Shown here: in pieces, positions 12,001-24,223 of the stretch
Layout of the letters: each line of letters opens with the position of its first letter
Numbering within the stretch: position 1 is the first letter of the stretch
Notes under the pieces: generated by a model
Seen by the model: only the letters and a program-made list of their open reading frames with translations
Database searches by the model: none
What the model was told of the DNA's origin: nothing
Source: Amaranthus tricolor
Lineage: Eukaryota > Streptophyta > Magnoliopsida > Caryophyllales > Amaranthaceae
Direction of reading: 5' to 3'
NCBI RefSeq assembly: GCF_026212465.1
Contig: NC_080060.1
Location: forward strand, 13,220,256 to 13,284,255
DNA length: 64,000 bases
Program-made: the position numbers and the translations under genes

Positions 12001-13665
12001 TTAGAGTTGATGACAGATTATGATCTGGAGTTCGTATATCATGAGGGGCGGGCGAATTTGGTGGCCGATGCTTTAAGTAGGAAGTCTAGTCACTCGCTGT
12101 CTGCCTTGGACGGAGTAGAAGAGTTGCATCGGGAGTTTGCTAGGCTGAACTTGGAAGTAGTACGTAAAGGCGAATTACAGGGATGTTTGAATGCCTTGGC
12201 TATACGACCTTCGTTCTTTGAGGAAATTTTGAATTCTCAGGATAAAGACCCGAAACTCTTGAAATTAAAGGACCAAGCACGGGAAGGAACATCAGAGGGA
12301 TTCCTTGTCCATGAAGATGGAAGCTTGAGGTTCAAGGGTCGTTGGTGTTTACCGACAGGGGAGGAATCTTTGAAGGAACGTATCCTGGATGAAGCTCATT
12401 GTACGAAGTTTTCAGTCCATCCGGGTGGTGACAAGATGTACCAAGACCTCAAGTTAATGTTTTGGTGGTCTGGGATGAAGAGGGATATTGCAGAATATGT
12501 CTCACGCTGTCTGACATGTCAGAAGGTTAAAAGCGAGCACAAGAGACCAGGAGGGTTATTGCAACCGTTAGAGATACCAGTGTGGAAGTGGGATGATATC
12601 TCTATGGATTTCGTTGTGGGTTTACCTCGAACGAAAGCAGGTAACGATGCACTATGGGTTATAGTTGATCGTTTGACTAAATCGGCACGTTTCATCCCTA
12701 TGAATTGTCGCTGGGAGATGGAACAATTGGCACGAGCCTACATTAAGTATGTTGTACGATTCCACGGTGTACCCCGTACTATTGTGTCAGATAGAGACAC
12801 ACGATATCTGTCACAGTTTTGGCAAACCTTGCAACAGGCCATGGGTACAACGTTGCTCTATAGTACGTCGTTTCATCCGCAGACGGATGGACAGACAGAA
12901 CGAACGAATCAGGTATTGGAGGATATGTTACGTGCTATTGCCATGGAGTGGCAAGGGTCATGGGATGAACATTTGGATCTAGTTGAGTTTTCTTATAACA
13001 ACAGTTATCAAGCCTCTATACAGATGGCCCCATTCGAGGCTTTGTATGGGCGTCGTTGTCGTAGTCCGGTTTATTGGGACGATTTTACTGAAGCGGTGAC
13101 CTTAGGACCTGATTTGTTGTTTCAGATGAATGAGAAGGTAAGGTTGATAAGAGATCGGTTGAAAGCGGCACAGGATCGCCAAAAGTCGTATGCTGATTTG
13201 AAACGACGGCCTGAGGAGTTCACTGTGGGAGAACATGTGTTACTCCGCGTATCACCCATGCGCGGAGTAGTACGTTTTGGTGCTCGGGGAAAGTTGAGCC
13301 CTCGGTTCATAGGGCCTTATGAAGTTTTGGAACGTGTGGGTAAAGTGGCTTATCGGTTAGCTCTTCCAAACTCTTTAGAAAAAGTACATGATGTATTTCA
13401 TGTGTCTCAACTAAAGCGGTATCATGCCGCAGCCACTCATGTATTAGACCCTGAACCTTTAGCTTTGGATGCATCTTTGTCGTACCCTGAACAACCGGTT
13501 CGAATCTTGGATAAAAAGGTCCGTAGCACTCGAAGGAAGGATATATCTATGGTAAAAGTCCTGTGGTCAAATCACGAGCGTGAAGCGGCTACTTGGGAAA
13601 CAGAAGACGCTATGCGAGAAAAGTTCCCTCACCTTTTTCAGGTCAGTAGAGTTACGGGGACGTAA
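9010..13665 (+). CDS. gag-pol polyprotein of element B (Tekay/Del-type chromovirus)
   Basis: One uninterrupted frame of 1551 codons from the ATG at 9010; in-frame sequence just upstream has no earlier ATG. It encodes everything needed for reverse transcription and integration. Order by residue: gag capsid region about 45-230; zinc knuckle [14 protein letters not shown] about 306-319; protease active site DSGA at about 433; reverse transcriptase about 590-780 with IDDILVYS (Asp pair at 768-769); RNase H with SDASKKGLG, Asp at 915; integrase zinc site with His at 1130 and Cys at 1167 and 1170; integrase catalytic Asp 1200, Asp 1261 and Glu 1297 (D-35-E spacing kept); and a C-terminal chromodomain about 1497-1548 (VRILDKKV...VKVLW...ATWE). 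All catalytic residues are present. The chromodomain assigns it to the chromoviruses; the RT wording ([22 protein letters not shown]) fits Tekay/Del. Confidence 0.97.
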   Translation: MPPISRKRLSRSDANRTIRNLVKALTNVNAPREKSLSELASEMSKRISQSKPSTFDGNGEPSELELWLREFDKLFDVVECPEELKVNQAAFYLVGEADYWWANSRSGLLEQAEGDFDWDLFKRAMREKFYPLHVRKDKSNEFARLEMGSMTVDEYYHKFMEYLKYCPDDVPTEEKKMQRFELGLSFDIQKHIESDRYNTLEQMYKRASQIGNILRKEKEKEKGNVPEKRKEVSGQALENVSGFYQKKARNFGNFQGGGSSSNSGIRNNVKLTKPLLDRDGNERKYFCKRCKKNHPAKDCEGNLIECNFCHKRGHREFECYIKKGGRSQHPSGQNRQQNLNNAGSQASQQHGNGNRGSADQRFQRPFYGGQGRVDGNRVEGSGMQRGGNHVGGNNVQPASGRVSAVSAREADQATDVVTGTFAIHSIAVNVLFDSGATCSFLAKSKVNELNLETFEKVSYTVAVPSGKLYSCEKLYRDVPLRIGKVVFPSDLYVLDMEGLEVILGMDWLGRYKATIECREQRVLLEGPRGESVRYRKFPKGPRSNLVSTLELQRLVRQGHPLYLCHISQGDKKEGNPQDIAVVNEFLDVFPDEIPGMPPQREIDFTIDLVPGTGPVSKAPYRMAPKEMEELKSQLEELLDKGYIRPSVSPWGAPVLFVRKKDGSLRLCIDYRELNKVTVKNKYPLPRIDDLFDQLRGAGIFSKIDLRSGYHQLRIAEGDIHKTAFRTRYGHYEFTVMPFGLTNAPAAFMCLMNQVFSAYLDKFVVIFIDDILVYSKDREEHQEHLRFVLQTLRENKLYAKLSKCEFWLDKVSFLGHFVSKEGISVDPVKVEAVRSWPSPKNVTEVRSFLGLAGYYRRFVKDFSRIARPMTSLMKKEKKFEWTDECEQAFMTLKERLTTAPVLTLPDPKLDYTVYSDASKKGLGCVLMQDRKVIAYASRQLKVHEVNYPTHDLELAAIVFALKIWRHYLYGIKCRIYTDHQSLKYLYTQPDLNMRQRRWLELMTDYDLEFVYHEGRANLVADALSRKSSHSLSALDGVEELHREFARLNLEVVRKGELQGCLNALAIRPSFFEEILNSQDKDPKLLKLKDQAREGTSEGFLVHEDGSLRFKGRWCLPTGEESLKERILDEAHCTKFSVHPGGDKMYQDLKLMFWWSGMKRDIAEYVSRCLTCQKVKSEHKRPGGLLQPLEIPVWKWDDISMDFVVGLPRTKAGNDALWVIVDRLTKSARFIPMNCRWEMEQLARAYIKYVVRFHGVPRTIVSDRDTRYLSQFWQTLQQAMGTTLLYSTSFHPQTDGQTERTNQVLEDMLRAIAMEWQGSWDEHLDLVEFSYNNSYQASIQMAPFEALYGRRCRSPVYWDDFTEAVTLGPDLLFQMNEKVRLIRDRLKAAQDRQKSYADLKRRPEEFTVGEHVLLRVSPMRGVVRFGARGKLSPRFIGPYEVLERVGKVAYRLALPNSLEKVHDVFHVSQLKRYHAAATHVLDPEPLALDASLSYPEQPVRILDKKVRSTRRKDISMVKVLWSNHEREAATWETEDAMREKFPHLFQVSRVTGT

Positions 13666-13669
13666 CTTC

Positions 13670-13682
13670 TTAAGGGGGGTAG
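13670..13682 (+). other. First polypurine-tract-like copy of element B
   Basis: TTAAGGGGGGTAG just after the gag-pol stop, preceded by ACGTAACTTC. The same cassette recurs 150 bp later next to the LTR. Element A has the same two-copy arrangement (about 20177-20187 and 20319-20331). Confidence 0.55.
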
Positions 13683-13819
13683 AGGGCGATAGGAATTTCG
13701 CGCTAGGAGTGTTAAATCTTTGTTTTGGTAGTCGTGTTTTATGATGTGGAGTTATAGTTGTGATAGCGTTTGTGTTCTATGTTTTCCGCTGCCACACAAG
13801 TTACGAGGACGTAACTTCT

Positions 13820-13835
13820 TTTAAGGGGGGTAGTC
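13820..13835 (+). other. Polypurine tract of element B
   Basis: TTTAAGGGGGGTAGTC directly abuts the 3' LTR start at 13836, the expected place for plus-strand priming. Confidence 0.85.
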
Positions 13836-16056
13836 TGTAACACCCCGTCATTTATCGGGTTTAAAAATAAAATATAATATAATAAAATAAAATATAACAA
13901 AATAAAATAAATAAGTGATATTAAATTATATTATTTTACATAGTTAATTATAAGTAACAAAGTGGGGTATTTTTTAACGGTAACGAGTTTAATCGCATGA
14001 CGTTTTGTTTCAATTGTAATAATAACACAATAATTACTCAATTAATTAAATGATTAATTAAAAAAAAAAATAATAAGGGGGAATTTGGAAGGGGTGGCCG
14101 GTTATTGTGAGGAGGAATGGGAGGAGTTTGTAACTCCTCTCATAAGTGAGTATTATGGCACATTAAGCTCACCTCTTAAGTGCCTATTAATTCTTAAGCA
14201 TCATTTGAATTTCCTCACATTTCCTAAGCTTTCAAAGTGAACAAAATTCAGAAAAATTTCCTCTTTTCTTGTTCTTGTTTCGGTATTCAAGAAGAAAAAA
14301 AAAAAAACTTTGTTCAATCCAATCTTCAAATCAAAGGGTAAGTAAGTTGAGTTGTTATTTATAAATTTTATTTATAAGAAATTCTAGTATGAGATTATAT
14401 AATATTTCTTTCAATATGATGACATCCTATGACTTATTAGGAGGATTGAGTATTTTATATAAGTTTTCTTTAATAATCCTTTGATAAAATTGATTTGTTA
14501 GAAGGGTTAAATCATATTTCTGTTATGCAAATTTTCCTTGATTTACATTCTTTAACAAAGTTTAAATTTGTTATAAGAATAAAGTCTATTCAAATGTTAA
14601 ATTGAATTTATTTTACGATTTATATTTCTCTAACAAGATTTTAGTTTGTTAGATGAAATATTAAGTGTGTGGATTAAGTGATGTAATTATCCATGAGTTT
14701 ATAAATCCTTTAACAAAATTTGATTTGTTTAAAGGATTGTCCTTATATATATATATATGTTCGATTTAAAAAAAAAATGTTGGTTTATGATTCTCTACAA
14801 AATTTAAATTTGATAAGAGGATCAAATATTTAATTTACTTATCATGGTTATGAAATTTGGTACCCAAGATAATTGATGCGTTCCGGACGCAGCGGTGAAG
14901 TCGGATTTTTAATTTGAATTTTCTAAACTGTCCGATTTGGCCATAAAAGTTTCTGGTCAGAATGGGAATTTTGGAGCGAACATGAATTGGATGAAAACAT
15001 TTGAAATTATCAAGTCTTTGTGATATTTTAGTAGTATGGAGTGGATTGTTTGTGAAAACCCGTTATTAAACGTGGTCGTTTTGTGTGTTTGTTAATTAGG
15101 ACCTCGATTCATAAGAGGGTGAAATTCTTGTCGTGCTTGAACGTTGTTTGGAATTGCTGTGCTTAAAGGTACACGCTTAGACCATACTGTTTATATGGTT
15201 ATGCAAGTAATGTTGTTTTATTCCTAATCAAGGCATTGTAATCACATAAGGATTAGACACCTCAAATAATATGAAATGATTATGTGGAAATTGAGAATTT
15301 ATGGATATGTTACCCAAAAGGGTTAACAAATGAATTGGAAAATTATCAACTATTTTTCCCATGGCATTCAGGGATCTTTATGATCACCATGGGGGTATGC
15401 ATACTTAACCTTTGGCGACCCGAACAGGACGGGCAACGTCTTAGGTAGGTGGTTGCCTTGGGATTAGCTCTCCTAAGTGTATTCCACCAAACAAATTGGA
15501 AATATGACTTGCACGACCCGCACATGTCGGGCAACGTTGCAAGGTTGGAAATAATGAACAAAGATTAAATAATAGAGCCTTTGCATGCTAGGGTAAACTC
15601 AATGCTTGTATTCAACCTGTTTAATATATGTATGAAGTCTCTGACGTGTATTGGTTGTTCTTTGGAACCTGCTACGTGTTATCATACGACGTGCAGCAGG
15701 TTAATCGCAGGAGGGGGCTGGAGTGAGGATTCAGCTTAGAACCCGTAATTATCAAGTCTAGACTTACTTTGTAATGAGTCTAAATAATTCAGTTTATGTA
15801 ACCAAAGTTTGTGATGTTTTCTTTTATCTCGTACAATTTTAGTTAGTCTAGAGGCCGATGGGCTCTCGAGTTGTATGTAAAGACTTCCGCTGTTTGTTTG
15901 GTTTTGTTTTGTTTAGCGCTATTTTCTTTGTTGACCATATTCCTTTACCGTTGGAACGTTGACGATCCGAGTAAGGATAAGTTTTCTTGCGTCCGTTTGT
16001 GAGCCGGATTCATGTTCTTACATGATATTCCGGGTCACTTAAACCGGGCCGTTACA
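13836..16056 (+). repeat. 3' LTR of element B
   Basis: Starts TGTAACACCCCGTC and ends CGGGCCGTTACA, followed by the ATATA duplication at 16057-16061. Nearly identical to 5434-7652. Confidence 0.95.
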
Positions 16057-16061
16057 ATATA

Positions 16062-19000
16062 TATAACCATGATGGGAGTAAATTAAATATTTCACACATA
16101 TACAAGTGATTTTTAAACATGAAGTACAAGTTACATAACTTGTTACATGAACAACAATTTTTACCTAAACCTTAAACTATCTTAGATAAACCTTTCTTAC
16201 ACCATATTAGACCAAATTGAGGATATAAATCACCTCAAATCAGCCCCAAAACAGCAGCCCCTAGCTGCCATACTAGTCCTCTTTTAGCCCCAAAACTCAC
16301 TTGCACACTCCACCAAACTCTCTACCCAAAGCCCCTATTGTTCTTACCCAAAAACACCATCATAACAAGCATGCAAACATAATAAATCAAGACATATTTG
16401 CTGTCCATATTTTCAACTCCATCAACCGTCTTTCACTCTTCATTTTACTCCTTATTTCATCCATAAGCATAGTTGAAGTTCAATCTTACAATTCCTAGCA
16501 AATTTATGTTTATAAACTCAAATCTCCCATAAAAATAATCTTCATCTTAAGAGCTTTCCATAGACACCAAACTTGAAGAAATCCACCAAGTATAGAGTAA
16601 GTTATGTTCATTTCTTTATTCCACTAGTTTTTGTTAAAACTTGTTCATGTAAACCATTTTTTTTTACATAAATCTTTCAATAAACTAAGATCATTATAAA
16701 ATGAGTATTTTATCTCTAAACTAAGAAAATCATCATTTATAAATCTATAAAAATAGGCCATAATAGAAAGTAAGAAGATGTATTTCTACAAACATATAAA
16801 TTTTGTTACTTAAAGGATTCAAGTAAAATTATGGGACTTAACTAAGTATGTTGCTCAACATAATATGTATACTCCAGATATGTTAAAATCATCACAAGTA
16901 TTAGTCTAACAACTCTAACTAGGAAAAGTTAAGTGCATGTTAGAAATCCAAAATTATTATTGATTTTTTTTTGGATGAATGCAATATGTTTAGTTGAAGA
17001 GTTGGAGTTGAAACTTGAAGGGCAAGGACCCAAAGTTAGAACCACTTCTAAGAACGCGTAGGAGCTTACGGAATAATTATATAGGCTTGGAGTCGAGGTA
17101 TGTCACATGGGGTGATTTTTTAAAGGATTTAAGAACAAGTTGGGAAAGTTTGTATACAAACTTGTTTTTTTTAAAAAAAAATAAATTCCCAAAGTGAAGT
17201 TCTTAAATCTTGGAAAATGATGTGAAAATGATAAATTTGAGTATGGAATAATTTATTACATGTATTATTATTGTGGGCATCATGCATGTTGATTTTATAA
17301 ATTATTATATGTTTAAAGGCATGTTTAACATTATTTTGTGAAAGTTATTGTGATGGAAATGATTATATGAATTTGAAAATATTTGAAATTCATTTTAAAA
17401 GAAATTTCTAGTAGCTATATGTTAAGAAAAATTTCTTGGATACATTTTGTTGAGATTATTCGTTAAATTGATATTTTAATGGATTTTAAGGTGTTAAATA
17501 CTCTTATTATAAAACATGGTATTAGATGAACTCTTCATCATCAAAAATAATTAATAAAAACATATTATAATGTCTCCAACAAGATTTGGCCAGAATATAT
17601 TTAGTTTGGAATTTTTTTTTTAATTATTTTTGAATAATCGTTAAATTGTTTAACGGTAAATTGTAAAATGGTAAAATATAAAATAATCACCAAACAAAGA
17701 CATATAGACTTGAAATTTTTATCACATAATCACATGGACAGTAGGTAAAATTGGTAAAATTTTGGGAAGGTTTCGTTGACATTTAAGGACCTTAATAATT
17801 TTTGTTCGGTTATTAATAATCGGTAAGTTTGAAAACGGTAAAATATAAAATAAATACTAAATGACGTCTTTTGGACATGAAAATTTTATGAGACACTTAT
17901 ATAAACAGTAGATACATGTTCAAAAACTTATATGGATTTTCGTGACCATATATGGACTTAACTAAATTTTATTCGGTTTATTGGTAAAATAACGATATTA
18001 ATTATTAAAAATACCCCACATGATTTTTAATGGTTATTTAAAATTTTATACCCCTTGAAATAGTTTCTGGAATATCATATAATTTTTATAATATTTTATT
18101 CGGACTCAAATAATTTTAAACCTATTTTATTCTATTTATCGATAAAATGTCTATACAAAATAATAAAACATCATACATGATTTTTATAAGTTTAAATGGC
18201 CTAATAAACATGTTAAATGACTTATGGAACTTTGGTATAATTTTACAAAATAAATTATTAATTATTTACTAATTTATCAAATTAATAGACTATGTTTATT
18301 TATTAAAAGGTGTAATATTGTTAATTAAATTTGGGTAAAAATAGATCTATATCAAAAATTTATACTTATATTAATAACCTACTGCCTCATAGTATAAAAT
18401 AATTTTAAATTAGATGGTTTATAAATTTTACGGAATTAAGACACCATTTAAATAACGGTAAATACCCAAATTGTCGAAAATAATTGTAAAATCGTTATAA
18501 ATTCGCATAACCAATTATAATTTGATGGGACAACCTTAAATTCATTTTATATAAGGTATTATAATGACTTGATTAATTTGGGCCTTGTTGGAGAATTAAT
18601 ATGTACTTTGTAAATCAATTATCGATTTTATTACCGGCAAAACTATCTCGTATTTAAGAAAATAGTGTTTTATAAAATCTTCTGTCGTAATGATTTTATA
18701 GACTTATGAATCATATTCTAGTTGTTTTGAATGAATTTCAAAACCCTTTTAAGTTATATTTACTTTAAGAAGGATTGAAACGAAACATTTTAGTGGTTTC
18801 CTTAAAAAAAAAATCGTATTGAACTTTAATTACTTTTTGTTACGATGCATTTCCATACATGCTAGTGATGCCCCAATATAATACAAAGGTTATGTTTAAT
18901 GATATGATTATGCTAAGCATGTTTTACCCATGTGGGAAATATTATGATTTGATTTGCTAAGTTGCAAATAAAGTATGTTTTGCTATGTGCAAATAAAAGA

Positions 19001-19896
19001 TGTTTATCATATGGAAAAAGTTAATATTTTTGACTTTCAAATGCTATTAAAATTACAAGATATATATTATGTACAAAAAATATTTTAGCCTAAATGGCGG
19101 GTACATATGCCACAGCAAATGTTGTGTGCATGATTAAACGGCTCACCAATGCTGAGCACGTATTGTTCACAATACCATTGTGTTACACTTGCCGGACATG
19201 TCGCGGACGGTAGACCGACTATCAAATGAGTCATAGGATGACTCACAGAGTACCCATGTAAACTTATGATATGAGTTTGAAATTGATTTGGATCTATTGA
19301 GATCTTATGATTTATGATGAAAAATGAGAATTTGAAATGACTATAGAGCCATTGAACTGGATTTGAATCATAATATGATTTATCAAATGAAAAAGCATAT
19401 TTCAAAATGAATTTACGCAAAAAAAAAAAAAAGAAAAAAGATTCTAATAACTTGTTTGACAGACACCAGTGTGTTTATACTCAGCCTTTTTGCTGATACT
19501 ATGCTTTGTATGTTTTTCCAATGGTTTTGTTTTTAGAGTAAACCCCTATGGCACCTCGACGGAGAATGGATATGCGAGCGGAAGTTGAACCCGAGTTGGA
19601 GTATGACTCCCCTTTTGTTTAGATCTCTTTATTGTATTTGAGAGACTATTAGTTTAGATTTAGACTAATTTAAGGATGTAATTTGAACTTTGGACTTATT
19701 TCGATTTGGTTGTAATTTTCCTATATTTTGGACAGTTAAGACTTCCGTTATATTGCTTTGGTTTGGTTCAAGTATTATACTTGAATATTGGTTTGACCTT
19801 TAAGTAACCCCTTAATTGTGTTGGCAAAATTAAGCTTCCGCTTGATTAATACTAAATTCCAGTTAGTGTTTGTCTTCATAATTCGAGGCGGTTACA
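16062..19896 (+). other. Right part of element C, no coding content seen
   Basis: AT-rich sequence with no recognisable protein. It holds a possible tandem-like series of AACGGTAAA/TTGGTAAAAT words at about 17640-18010 and the typical chromovirus LTR tail (19450-19896) ending GGCGGTTACA. ORFs such as those at 16301-16498 and 19085-19420 show no family resemblance and are treated as chance frames. Confidence 0.5.
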
Positions 19897-19901
19897 TTTT
19901 T

Positions 19902-20197
19902 CACATTTCTTAGTTGAAACGTTACGTGCGGTGTCTTCTCATGTATTAGATCCAAAGCCGTTAGAACTTGATGAGAGCCTAATCTATGAGGAACAGCCTG
20001 TCCGGATATTGGATAAGAAGGTCCGTAGTACTCTTCGGAGGAATATCACCATGGTTACAGTATTATGGTCCAATCACCGCTCGCAAGAGGCAACTTGGGA
20101 GACGGAAGACTCCATGCGAGAGCAGTATCCTCACCTTTTTTCTCAAGTTAGTAAGTTACGGAGACGTAACTTCGTTAAGGGGGGTAGAAGGCGATAG
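19902..20197 (+). pseudogene. pol C-terminus of element A (end of integrase and chromodomain)
   Basis: Resumes the frame broken at 5178. An HIS.LKRY block (with an in-frame stop) is followed, after a frameshift, by SHVLDPKPLELDESL, then the chromodomain with [21 protein letters not shown] and EATWETEDSMREQYPHLF. The match to the last 110 residues of the element B polyprotein is close. It cannot be expressed because element A is broken and split by C and B. Confidence 0.9.
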
Positions 20198-20318
20198 GAT
20201 TTTCGCGCGATTCATGTTTTGGGTTGCTTTGTGTATGTGTGTATAGTGATTAACTTCGTTTTACATGTTTTGTGGTTATGTGTTATGATAAGTGTGGTTT
20301 TGGGGTCAAAACCTTTTT

Positions 20319-20331
20319 AAGGGGGGTAGTC
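20319..20331 (+). other. Polypurine tract of element A
   Basis: AAGGGGGGTAGTC abuts the 3' LTR at 20332. A second copy, TTAAGGGGGGTAG, lies at about 20177, just after the coding end, as in element B. Confidence 0.75.
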
Positions 20332-22637
20332 TGTAACACCCCGATATTTTCCCGATCATTTTTCCCCGATATATTTAATAATTCACTAGTAATATTATTT
20401 CTATATATATATATATTTTATTTATTATTGGGCTTGGTCATGAGATTTGCAATCCTTTTTGGCAATTAGAATTATTTGGGCCCAAACTTTTCCTTAACCC
20501 ATCTTTTATTTAAGAAAAAAAAAGAAAATAGGAGGGAAGGTAGTCGGTCCTATGGGACTCTTGGTGGAGCTTGTAACTCCCTTAGGGTAATGAAGGATCA
20601 AGGCATTAATCCCATATAATTAACCCTTCTTAATTCTTTAATCATTTTCATTTTGATATCCTTTCATTTCTAAAGTTTCCAAGGACAAAAAAACATATCC
20701 TTTCAAAATTCCTCTTAATCCACATTCCTAACTCCATTACACTTCATCATTTGGTGTTTTCCTTTACAATTGTAAGTGTAATTCTTAATCTATGTTGATT
20801 CTTAAGTTTTAATTTAAAATTCTATGATTATTATATGTTTTAGCTTAATATTCATGTTTAATTTATGAATTTTAAATTTCATGTATGATTTTGGGATGTA
20901 TTTTTCTATCTAAATTGATGAAGAATGTTTCTTTTTAGAGTTTTTAGATATGCATATATGTGAAGAATAGGATTGGTTTGTGTGATTGGTGATTTTGAAA
21001 TTTATATATAAATATGAATGTTCATGTAAAAAAAAAATGTGCGTGGTTTTTTTTATATTTGGTGGAAAAGTTATTTATTTTATTGGCTAATATGAGAAAT
21101 TTATAATTTTGCTAGGAAAAAAAAATACATACAAATATGTATAAAGAAATTATTGTTGAACAATGAATTTAATCTCAAAGATGGTTCATAAGAATTATAT
21201 AATTTTGGTCATTCATATTTAATAGGCAATGTACCATTTGGAATTCATTTATTGGTGAATTTTGGTGAATCCCATAGGGTTAGGAAAATGGTAAAAAAAT
21301 CTGTTTTTGGGACACTTTTTAGCTTGAAAATAGGTTAAAAATACTTAGAGTACATTATGAATTATGAAAATTGGTACCCGGGGGTTTTGACGCCTTCCGG
21401 ATGCAACGATGAAGTCGGAATTTCAGTTTGACAGTGTTAACATACTGTTCTGGAAAAAATAATATATCTGAATTTTATTTGAAGTTATGTTGTGATGAAG
21501 TATGTTGTGTGATCATGAATTGTTTGCAAGTGTGGCTTGATGTTAGACGTGTGTGTGTGTGTGTGTGCCTTGATTGTTGTTTGAGAAAGTGTGAATATAT
21601 GCTTATTCCCGTATGTACGATTGAATCGTGTAGGAAGTCGATTCGTGACGGGAAGTTGATAGGTTCATTTAAGATTTGCTTTTGCTTTCTTAAGGTACGT
21701 ACACGCAGTAAAACTTTGTACATCGTGGATTGGTTATTGTAAAGAATAATAATAATAATAATATATTCAATAAAGCGTGAAGGTGACGTTATGCTTTCTT
21801 AATCAAGAGATATGATTTCAATAACTTGATGAGTGAAGGTAGTATGACCTCACTGACTTTAAAGTAGACGTAGTATGACGTCGATTAGTGGAAAGATTTT
21901 ACTCGTGGTTTATGGGGGAATTATGAGCCACCGCGGGGGTATGCATACTTAACCATAGGCATCGAAGTAAGGCGTGTTGCCTATGGTAGAGACTTGCTTA
22001 GGGGTTAGCTCCCCCTAATGTATTGTCTCACTCTTGAAGTTTGGGGTTTGGTCCGACAGTATGGCCAGGAACGTACAGCAGTAAGGCTGACTGAATCAAT
22101 GAATCATTTGAAATTTATTTAAAAGTAATTATTGAACTGTAGGCGACGTATGGTAGGTTGCCATTGTGCTTTATGTTATAATGTTAATGTTATAAGAGAT
22201 GTTTTGCTGACGTGTACCTTTGATCTTAACGATCCTGCGATGATGTTGTTTTCCTTTCGGGGTTAATAACTAGCAGTGAGTTAACTTGCAGGCTGGGAAG
22301 TGAGGATTACACCTGAAGAATAAAGTAGATAGAGTACGGAAGGATTTTAGTTTTGAACTTTATTAGCTTTTTAAAAATGGATTTGTTTAAGAGGCGACTT
22401 CGCTCTCGAGATGTACTCGTTGGACTTTTGATTTCATATCTTTCATCCGCTGCTAAGACTATGATATCACTAAATAATCTACAATAACTCTAGTAGAACT
22501 CGATCCGCAAGTTTTAACTTTAAAAATTTCATTTTCTCGTGCCTTTTTGACATCTTGGTTTAACTCCGGTCTTGCTTAGTTTTCTTTTAAAATATAAAAA
22601 TCTGTTTTTACGATTCAAGTTTTTCCAGGATGTTACA
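20332..22637 (+). repeat. 3' LTR of element A
   Basis: Starts TGTAACACCCCGATAT after a polypurine tract and ends CCAGGATGTTACA, giving 2306 bp with matching TGTAACA/TGTTACA ends. It shares with the B LTR the block GGGGGTATGCATACTTAACC followed by a hairpin-like segment (21930-22040). It contains (TG)n at 21550-21566. It differs greatly from the LTR at 1-873. Confidence 0.85.
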
Positions 22638-22980
22638 GTATTCTACTAGTAATAAACGGAGTTAATTGATTCACTTTGGTGTCAATGTTTTAACATATCA
22701 TTATTTGAAATCATTATTACTTTGTCATGTTTTTTCTTTTATTTCAGCTTTATTTTCAGGTTTGAATAAATAATATGTTATTGATCTCATGTAATCGAAG
22801 CACATCCTACAGTTTAAGAATAAAATATTTCTATTTTTGTTTACAGGTCAAACTTGCATGTCATCAAATAAGATATGAAACATTGATAGGCATATAAATT
22901 ATTTAGCCTTCTATCCAACAAGAATATTGTCAGTGTAGTTTTTCTACAGTTGTCAAAGTTTTAGATTATCAGCTTAGGTT
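22638..22980. other. Flank of element A, nothing recognised
   Basis: AT-rich sequence with possible splice-acceptor-like pyrimidine tracts (TTTATTTCAG near 22740, GTTTACAG near 22845). It may be intron sequence of the papain-like pseudogene that follows. Confidence 0.3.
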
Positions 22981-23932
22981 GTTATATTCACTTACACCTA
23001 AACCAACCGAATTAGTCAATCAGATAGGTGTTTGTCTTTTTGACCATATTAAGTGGAGAAGTGACCTTAAAGCAAAATTTCTGAAAAAACTCGTTGGAAA
23101 CCTAATGACCTTATAAAATCAGCAACAATTGATGGTGCTTCCCTTTAGAATGGGTTGAACCATTGTATTCAAGAATGCATGTTTGCTGACCCCTTAGCCA
23201 CTAAAGGAATGAAGTGGGAGGATACTATAAAGATGTTTTTGAATACATGCCCTGTGGTTGGAGTGTTTGAAGTTAGAAATGATTACAAGATTAATGGAGA
23301 TGGGATATACCATGGTTTGGGGGATCACATTGATGATATTCTTTTTTTATTTTAATGATAAGTGGAAAAAAGTTTGGTGCAAAGCTTATCATGCTGTTGT
23401 GCTATTAGATTACATAGAAGTAGACGATGTATTGTATGTATATTACCAAAATTCAGATGGTTATCCTGACAAGAGTTTATGTAAAAAAGGAATTTCTTTT
23501 GTTCGTTCGAATCTCATTGTTCAGCTGATATATGGAGCACCCCTTCCTCCAGTACACCCTCCGGCTGTGATGCAATCATATGATCTACTTCAATACCTTA
23601 AAATGGACATGGATAAAGTTGCAAAACTCATGGATGAGACGGATAAATACATGGATAAAGGTATAGAACTGCGTAAAGCAATTGAGACGCATGAGAAAAA
23701 TGGTGCATGGGAGGATGTAAAAACAAGTTTGAAGGGATGTGGAAAATTTATGGAAGAAATTGGTACTCATCGACATAGCTTGCATGGGTTTGCTAAGAAG
23801 TACTATAATGTGGAGGATGCTGGGATGGTATCTTTTTTGGACGTTATTGACACACTTAAGCATTGTAAAAAGTTCTTAAGCTTTACTGAAAGCTTCGAGG
23901 AAGTTATCAACAAACGTACAGCTTTCACTTGA
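22981..23932 (+). pseudogene. Papain-like (C1A) cysteine peptidase-like fragment with C-terminal helical region
   Basis: Tentative. Frames here give a WRSDLKAKF block like the start of a mature papain domain; then ACPVVGVFEVRNDY...IYHG, like the papain PV.g...V...F...gIY phrase; then HAVVLLDY with a His in the catalytic-His context; then YYQNSDG where papains have KNSWG, so the Trp is replaced by Asp. I see no catalytic Cys motif (CGSCW). A frameshift near 23355 and stops near 23125-23150 break it. The last 110 residues (DKVAKLMDETDKYMDKG...) are charged and helical, unlike papain, and recur partly at 24505. It looks like an inactive paralogue or a gene fragment carried by an element. A wholly different protein remains possible. 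Confidence 0.4.
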
Positions 23933-23944
23933 TGGGTTTTCTTA

Positions 23945-24192
23945 CATGGCTGAACTTAGCGTTTGCAGATATATATGTAAAGACCAACATATAAGGCCCC
24001 ATTGCCTTCCAATAACATGTTTCGGCGGAATAATTCATCGCCGGCTCCTCAAAACATCTAAATCAATACAAATTTTTGTTCCAAAGTCAACACGTGCGTT
24101 TTTAGAAACAAAAACATTTCAAAGATATAACAAACACAGCTACGCAGCGGAAAAACTAAAAATAACACGGTTAGATTAGGATTCTTTTTCTT

Positions 24193-24223
<31 letters not shown>

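Larger units (their letters stand above)
5434..16056 (+). mobile_element. Element B: complete, very young Tekay/Del-type chromovirus (Ty3/gypsy)
   Basis: Full LTR retrotransposon of 10.6 kb: 5' LTR 5434-7652, primer site, acidic ORF, gag-pol ORF, polypurine tract, 3' LTR 13836-16056. The 5 bp duplications ATATA lie at 5429-5433 and 16057-16061. The LTRs (2219 and 2221 bp) differ, on reading them against each other, by one substitution (A at 7115 versus C in the other copy) plus three length changes in A-runs and a TA-run. The gag-pol frame is open throughout. B is the youngest insertion in this cluster and could be mobile now, although transcription cannot be judged from sequence. Confidence 0.95.
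5179..19896 (+). mobile_element. Element C: probable solo LTR (about 4.1 kb) inserted in element A and itself interrupted by element B
   Basis: C begins TGAAACAG at 5179 and ends GGCGGTTACA at 19896, with TTTTT duplications on both sides. Without element B (5434-16056) and the second ATATA copy it is about 4.09 kb: 5179-5433 plus 16062-19896. I find no second LTR copy, primer site or protein domain inside. The layout of its last 0.9 kb resembles the LTRs of A and B: a pyrimidine-rich start, an AAGACTTCCGTTAT motif echoing AAGACTTCCGCTG in B, and a ...GTTACA end. A solo LTR is therefore the best reading; a non-autonomous LTR element without ORFs is the alternative. The ORFs in it, all under 115 codons, show nothing recognisable. 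Confidence 0.6.

Noticed and set aside
16301..17197. Small frames in element C
   Set aside because: No conserved motif, AT-rich background, and inside a probable solo LTR.
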